This document shows positions 59,803 through 64,000 of a stretch of 64,000 nt of DNA, one piece after another (position 1 is the stretch's first letter; each line of letters begins with the position of its first letter). The position numbers and the translations under genes are program-made. Source of the DNA: Actinacidiphila epipremni (lineage in GTDB: Bacteria > Actinomycetota > Actinomycetes > Streptomycetales > Streptomycetaceae). The stretch lies in NCBI RefSeq assembly GCF_012034175.1, contig NZ_JAATEJ010000023.1, positions 99,092-163,091 on the forward strand, in the 5' to 3' direction. The notes below the pieces were generated by a model that searched no databases, had not been told where the DNA came from, and saw only the letters and a list, made by a program, of their open reading frames with translations.

Positions 59803-62800
59803 GTGCAGGGACGTTTCAAGAGGGACAGCGGCGCGGCGGGTGACCCGGAGCAGCAGCCCGGCGGGACCGGCAACGGCCCCGCGCAGGCGGCGGGCGACTC
59901 CGGGGGTGCCACGCCGGGCACCGCTGCGGCCACCGGACGGACGAGCACGCCCAGCGGGATCGAGGCAGGCCGGATCACCGGCCTGGACGGCAAACCGGGC
60001 TCGCGAATAGCCATGCGCAACTGGCGGATCAGCACCCGCCTGGTGTCGCTGCTGGCTCTGCCGGTGGTCACCGCCGCCGGCCTCGGCGGTCTGCGTATCC
60101 ACAACTCGCTGCAGAACATCAACCAGCTGCAGCGGCTGAACTCGCTGACCGACATCGCCGAGCACGCCACCGACCTCGCCGACGCGCTCGCCGAGGAGCG
60201 CGACAGCTCCGCGGGACCGCTGTCGTCCAACCACCCGACCGACGCGGTGTCCGCGTCGCGGGCGGCCACCGACCGCGAGTACAAGCTGTACCGCGAGGCG
60301 AGCGACAACATCTCGTCGAACGACTCGCTCTTCAGCGGCATCCGCTCCAGCCTCATCACGATCGACACCCAGCTGACCGCGCTCAGCCAGATGCGCAGCA
60401 GCGCGTACAGCACGGACTCCTCGATCGCGCAGACCGTCTCGTCCTACGACAGCCTCATCCAGTCCCTGCTGGGCCTGTCGGTCGACATGGCGCAGGCCAC
60501 CCAGAACCCGGACATGGTGACCAGCACCCGTGCCCTGGCGGCGTTCTCGTCCGCCAAGGAGTACGAGTCGATCCAGCGCGCGGTCATCAGCGCCGCCCTG
60601 GGCAAGGGCCTGGACCCCAAGACCCACCTGCCCTACATGGAGCCCGGCGACTACCAGTCGGTGAAGTCGGCCGCGGCGCAGGAGGACGTCAACCTCGCCA
60701 AGTTCTCCACCCTCTACGGCTCCCGCAGCGCCGAGCTGCTCAAGCCGATCGAGGGCGGCAACAGCACGATCACCGCGCACGACACGATGCGCGAGCGGAT
60801 CGCCCAGGACCCCACGGGCATCTCGAACCTGACCGGCGTGTCGTACCTGGACTGGGACGACGCCGCCAAGGCCAAGATCGACGCGATGAACCGCATCGAG
60901 CGCTCGCTGCTCGACGAACTGCGGCAGAAGTCGCTGGAGCTGCAGGACCAGGCCAAGCAGGACGCGCTGATCTCCGGTGCGATCATCCTGCTGGTGCTCG
61001 GTGTCGCCGTCGTCGGCGCCTTCGTCGTCGCCCGCTCCATGATCCGCTCGCTGCGCCGGCTGCAGCAGACCGCCCAGGACGTCGCCCAGAAGCGGCTGCC
61101 GGAGCTGGTCAAGCAGCTGTCGGACGCCGACCCGCAGGACGTCGACACCTCCGTCGAGTCGATCGGCATCAACAGCCGTGACGAGATCGGCCAGGTGGCC
61201 CGCGCCTTCGACGAGGTCCACAGCGAGGCGGTGCGGCTCGCCGCCGAGCAGGCCCTGCTGCGGGGCAACGTCAACGCGATGTTCACCAACCTCTCCCGCC
61301 GCAGCCAGGGCCTCATCCAGCGCCAGCTGTCGCTGATCTCCGAACTGGAGTCCCGCGAGGCCGACCCGGACCAGCTGTCCTCGCTGTTCAAGCTCGACCA
61401 CCTCGCGACCCGTATGCGCCGCAACGGTGAGAACCTGCTGGTCCTCGCCGGTGAGGAGCCGGGCCGCCGGTGGACCCGGCCGGTCCCGCTGGTCGACGTG
61501 CTGCGCGCCGCGGCCTCCGAGGTGGAGCAGTACGAGCGGATCGAACTGACGTCGGTACCGTCGGCCGAGGTCACCGGCCGCGTCGTCAACGACCTCGTCC
61601 ACCTGCTCGCCGAGCTGCTGGAGAACGCCACGTCGTTCTCCTCCCCGCAGACCAAGGTGCGGGTCACCGGTCACGCCCTGCCCGACGGGCGGGTGCTGAT
61701 CGAGATCCACGACACCGGCATCGGCCTGTCCCCCGAGGACCTGGCCGACATCAACGAGCGCCTGGCGAACCCGCCGACCGTGGACGTGTCGGTCTCCCGC
61801 CGCATGGGCCTGTTCGTGGTCGGCCGGCTGTCCCTGCGGCACGGCATCCGCATCCAGCTGCGCCCCTCGGACTCCGGCGGTACGACCGCGCTGGTCATGC
61901 TGCCGGTCGACGTGACGCAGGGCGGCGCGGCCAAGGGCAACGCGATGGCCGGCGGGCAGCGCGCCGGCGCGGCCCCCGCGGCGGCGGGCGCCGGCGGCCA
62001 GGGCGCTGCCGCGGGCGGCCAGGCCGGCGGCGGCAACGGCATCGCCAACGCCTTCGGCAACTCCCCGCAGGTCGCCAGGACCCCGCAGCGCGGCCAGGTC
62101 GCCGGCGGCGGCCAGCGCCCGGCCCTGGGCGCCGGCGCCGGCCGGCCCGGGGGCCCGCAGCAGCCTGGTAACCCGCAGCAGCAGCCCGGGACGCCGCGCT
62201 GGGCGGCGCAGGAGGGACCGCAGGGCCAGGGCGGCTTCCCGGCCGACGACCGCGGCCTGCAGGACACCCCGCGCGGCCACGAGGACGTCGAGGCGGCACC
62301 CTCCTTCGACCCGGCGGGCCCCATGCCGGACAGCGCGGCCCGCGCGGACTTCCGGCAGGGCGGCGCGGACGACCCGTACGGCGCAGGCCAGGGCGGCAGC
62401 CGCGGCGGCCAGTTCCCGGCCCCGCAGCCGCAGAACACCGGCCCGAACGGCTTCCGCTCCGACGTCTTCGGCGGCCGTCCCGGCCCCCGGCAGCAGGGCG
62501 GCGGCGAAACGAGCCAGTTCCCGGCGCAGGGCGGCCCCGGCGACACCGCGCAGTTCCCGGCGGTGCCCGCGGCCCGCGACGACTTCGGGCAGGACCCCTT
62601 CCCGCGCGAGGACACCGGGCAGTTCCCGGCCCGCCGCGGCGGAGGCGACGGCGGCCAGGACTTCGGCCAGGGCCCGCGCACCCCGCAGGAGACGTACGGC
62701 ACCGGGCAGTTCCCGGCGCAGGGCGGTCCGGGCGGCCCCGGTGACACCGGCCAGTTCGCCCGCCCCGGGCGCGACCGCGCCGAGTCCACCGGCCAGTTCC

Positions 62801-63993
62801 GGCTGCCCGGCGGCCCCGGCGACACGGGCCGCTTCCCGGTCCCGAACGGGCAGAACGGCCCGGGCGGCCCCGGCGAGACCGGCCAGTTCCCCGCGCAGGG
62901 CGGCCCGGGCCAGTTCCCGGCGCAGGGCGGTCCCGGCGGCCCCGGTGACACCGGCCAGTTCCCGCTCCAGGGCGGGCCCGGCGACACCGCGCAGTTCCCG
63001 CAGGTGCGCGCCGAGGGGCAGTACGACGCCGGCACCGGGCAGTTCCCGGTCCCGCCGCCGGTGGGCGGCAACCGCCCGCCGCAGCAGGGCCAGGGCGGTC
63101 CGGGCGACACCGCGCAGTTCCCGCAGGTGCGCGCGGACGGGCCGTACGACGGCAGTACCGGGCAGTTCCCGGTGCCCCCGGCCGTCGGCCGCTCGCAGGG
63201 CGCGCCGCAGCAGCCGTACGACACCGGCCGGCCGCAGATGCCGGCCCGGGACGGCGCCGAACTCGGCGACGGCGGGCAGCAGCGGATGGGCGGGCAGCCC
63301 GGCGCCGGGCCCGAGGGCGGGCAGCGCGGGCTGTTCCAGCCGCGTCCCGGCCAGCCGCAGCGGCCCGAGCCGCCGGCCGAGCCGATGGCGCTGCCGCCGG
63401 CCCCGACCCGCGGCGACGAGCCCACGCCGATCTTCTCGGCGATCGAGTCGGACTGGTTCCGCACCGGCCAGGCCGAGCGGATGCAGCAGATCCACGTCGA
63501 GCAGGGCGGTCGCGGCCAGCAGGCCCCGCCGCCCCGCCCGGTGGGCCGTACCGGCCCCGGTCAGCAGCAGCCCGCGCAGCAGCGGCCCCGTACCGAACGC
63601 CCGGCCGCCGCGGCACCGCAGCGGTCCGCCGCGCCGCAGGGCGCGCAGGGCGGCCAGGCGCAGGCGGGCCCGGTGGCGCAGCCGCTCCCCCGCGAGACGC
63701 CGAACTGGCGGTCCTCGCCCAACGACGCGCTGCGCCAGCGCGCCGAGGCGGTCCGCGAGCCGGCGGCGGGCGGGGCGACCCCCTCGGGCCTGCCGCGCCG
63801 CATCCCGCGGGCGAACCTCGTCGCGGGCGGCGCCGCGCCGTCGCAGCCGCAGGCAGGCGGCCCTCAGGTGTCCCGCGCTCCGGACGACGTCCGCGGCCGG
63901 CTGACCAATCTCCGCCGGGGTATCCAGCAGGGCCGGCAGGCCGGTGGCACCACCGACGGCCGTGGTTTCGGTACGAATCATCAGGAGCGTTAG
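59803..63993 (+). CDS. cvnA1: Conservon-type nitrate/sulfonate-sensing sensor histidine kinase (CvnA)
   Basis: This 1396-residue protein resembles CvnA, the kinase-like first member of Streptomyces conservons (cvnA-D). Membrane segments at about 80-98 and 389-411 flank an extracellular NIT-like helical sensor domain. A HAMP-like linker follows to about 475. The dimerisation helix carries His533 in KLDHLATRMRRNGENLL. The ATPase has N-box LAELLENATSFSS and G1 DTGIGLS. From about 708 the protein is Gly/Pro/Gln-rich with many TGQFPAQGGPG-type repeats, ending in a GLPRRIPRANLV motif. GTG 59803 is the start. AGGAG and a GTG at 63998 follow, probably the cvnB start. Confidence 0.93.
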   Translation: MQGRFKRDSGAAGDPEQQPGGTGNGPAQAAGDSGGATPGTAAATGRTSTPSGIEAGRITGLDGKPGSRIAMRNWRISTRLVSLLALPVVTAAGLGGLRIHNSLQNINQLQRLNSLTDIAEHATDLADALAEERDSSAGPLSSNHPTDAVSASRAATDREYKLYREASDNISSNDSLFSGIRSSLITIDTQLTALSQMRSSAYSTDSSIAQTVSSYDSLIQSLLGLSVDMAQATQNPDMVTSTRALAAFSSAKEYESIQRAVISAALGKGLDPKTHLPYMEPGDYQSVKSAAAQEDVNLAKFSTLYGSRSAELLKPIEGGNSTITAHDTMRERIAQDPTGISNLTGVSYLDWDDAAKAKIDAMNRIERSLLDELRQKSLELQDQAKQDALISGAIILLVLGVAVVGAFVVARSMIRSLRRLQQTAQDVAQKRLPELVKQLSDADPQDVDTSVESIGINSRDEIGQVARAFDEVHSEAVRLAAEQALLRGNVNAMFTNLSRRSQGLIQRQLSLISELESREADPDQLSSLFKLDHLATRMRRNGENLLVLAGEEPGRRWTRPVPLVDVLRAAASEVEQYERIELTSVPSAEVTGRVVNDLVHLLAELLENATSFSSPQTKVRVTGHALPDGRVLIEIHDTGIGLSPEDLADINERLANPPTVDVSVSRRMGLFVVGRLSLRHGIRIQLRPSDSGGTTALVMLPVDVTQGGAAKGNAMAGGQRAGAAPAAAGAGGQGAAAGGQAGGGNGIANAFGNSPQVARTPQRGQVAGGGQRPALGAGAGRPGGPQQPGNPQQQPGTPRWAAQEGPQGQGGFPADDRGLQDTPRGHEDVEAAPSFDPAGPMPDSAARADFRQGGADDPYGAGQGGSRGGQFPAPQPQNTGPNGFRSDVFGGRPGPRQQGGGETSQFPAQGGPGDTAQFPAVPAARDDFGQDPFPREDTGQFPARRGGGDGGQDFGQGPRTPQETYGTGQFPAQGGPGGPGDTGQFARPGRDRAESTGQFRLPGGPGDTGRFPVPNGQNGPGGPGETGQFPAQGGPGQFPAQGGPGGPGDTGQFPLQGGPGDTAQFPQVRAEGQYDAGTGQFPVPPPVGGNRPPQQGQGGPGDTAQFPQVRADGPYDGSTGQFPVPPAVGRSQGAPQQPYDTGRPQMPARDGAELGDGGQQRMGGQPGAGPEGGQRGLFQPRPGQPQRPEPPAEPMALPPAPTRGDEPTPIFSAIESDWFRTGQAERMQQIHVEQGGRGQQAPPPRPVGRTGPGQQQPAQQRPRTERPAAAAPQRSAAPQGAQGGQAQAGPVAQPLPRETPNWRSSPNDALRQRAEAVREPAAGGATPSGLPRRIPRANLVAGGAAPSQPQAGGPQVSRAPDDVRGRLTNLRRGIQQGRQAGGTTDGRGFGTNHQER

Positions 63994-64000
63994 TTGAGTG

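Noticed and set aside
59800..63981. Minus-strand ORF of 1393 codons antisense to cvnA
   Set aside because: It is the complement of the kinase gene with a third-position-driven open frame. Composition is Arg/Ala/Leu-rich and no known domain is present.

Overview
The window is a high-GC, strongly GC3-biased stretch of an actinomycete chromosome. It almost certainly comes from Streptomyces or a very close relative. Evidence: a whiG sporulation sigma factor, nsdA, an IclR-type ndgR/areB next to leuCD, an HU protein with a lysine-rich histone-like tail (hupS), four tandem type I signal peptidases (sipWXYZ), a GlcP-type glucose permease and a conservon-type sensor kinase (cvnA). Frequent GTG starts with AGGAGG-type ribosome binding sites fit this. 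The order resembles the conserved core of Streptomyces chromosomes. There is no prophage, insertion sequence, CRISPR array, rRNA or biosynthetic gene cluster.

Layout. 1-12 kb, minus strand: rpsP, a KH RNA-binding protein, rimM, trmD, rplS, four signal peptidases, a DUF2469 protein, a YraN nuclease-like protein, ComM/YifB, DprA and whiG (cut by the left edge). 12-16.5 kb is mixed: an SprT-like metalloprotein, a compact archaeal/eukaryotic-type prolyl-tRNA synthetase, a SAM methyltransferase, a DUF402 protein and a GNAT. 16.5-32 kb: ffh, the amtB-glnK-glnD nitrogen operon with a GlnR-type box, nsdA, a divergent PrimPol-like protein, ftsY, glcP and smc. 32-42 kb: a small coiled-coil protein, acylphosphatase, a secreted CAP-domain protein, mutM, rnc, rpmF, DUF177, a DivIVA-like coiled-coil protein, coaD, rsmD and recG. 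42-55 kb: a DAK/DegV-type protein, a 127-bp tandem repeat, rpmB, thiD-thiL, a stand-alone Lrp ligand-binding domain, DUF3515, ddl-gpsA-plsC, cofC, hupS, leuCD and ndgR. 55-64 kb: two identical tRNA-Glu(CTC), tRNA-Gln(CTG), a HAD hydrolase, gltX, an FAH-family enzyme, a small repeat-bearing ORF and the conservon kinase.

Functional groups. Many genes serve translation and protein export: ribosomal proteins S16, L19, L32 and L28; RimM, TrmD and RsmD; ProRS, GluRS and tRNAs; Ffh, FtsY and the signal peptidases. Others serve chromosome maintenance (SMC, RecG, MutM, DprA, ComM, HupS), nitrogen sensing (AmtB, GlnK, GlnD), envelope precursor synthesis (Ddl, GpsA, PlsC) and developmental control (WhiG, NsdA, conservon).

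I found no clear new multi-gene system. The most interesting loci are the out-of-phase sipX/sipY overlap, the small ORF with two ANPRRT motifs, the 127-bp tandem repeat upstream of rpmB, the degenerate PrimPol-like gene with a hairpin in its 5' end, the probable CTG start of the DUF177 gene, the insertion in the SMC hinge and the repeat-rich tail of the conservon kinase.
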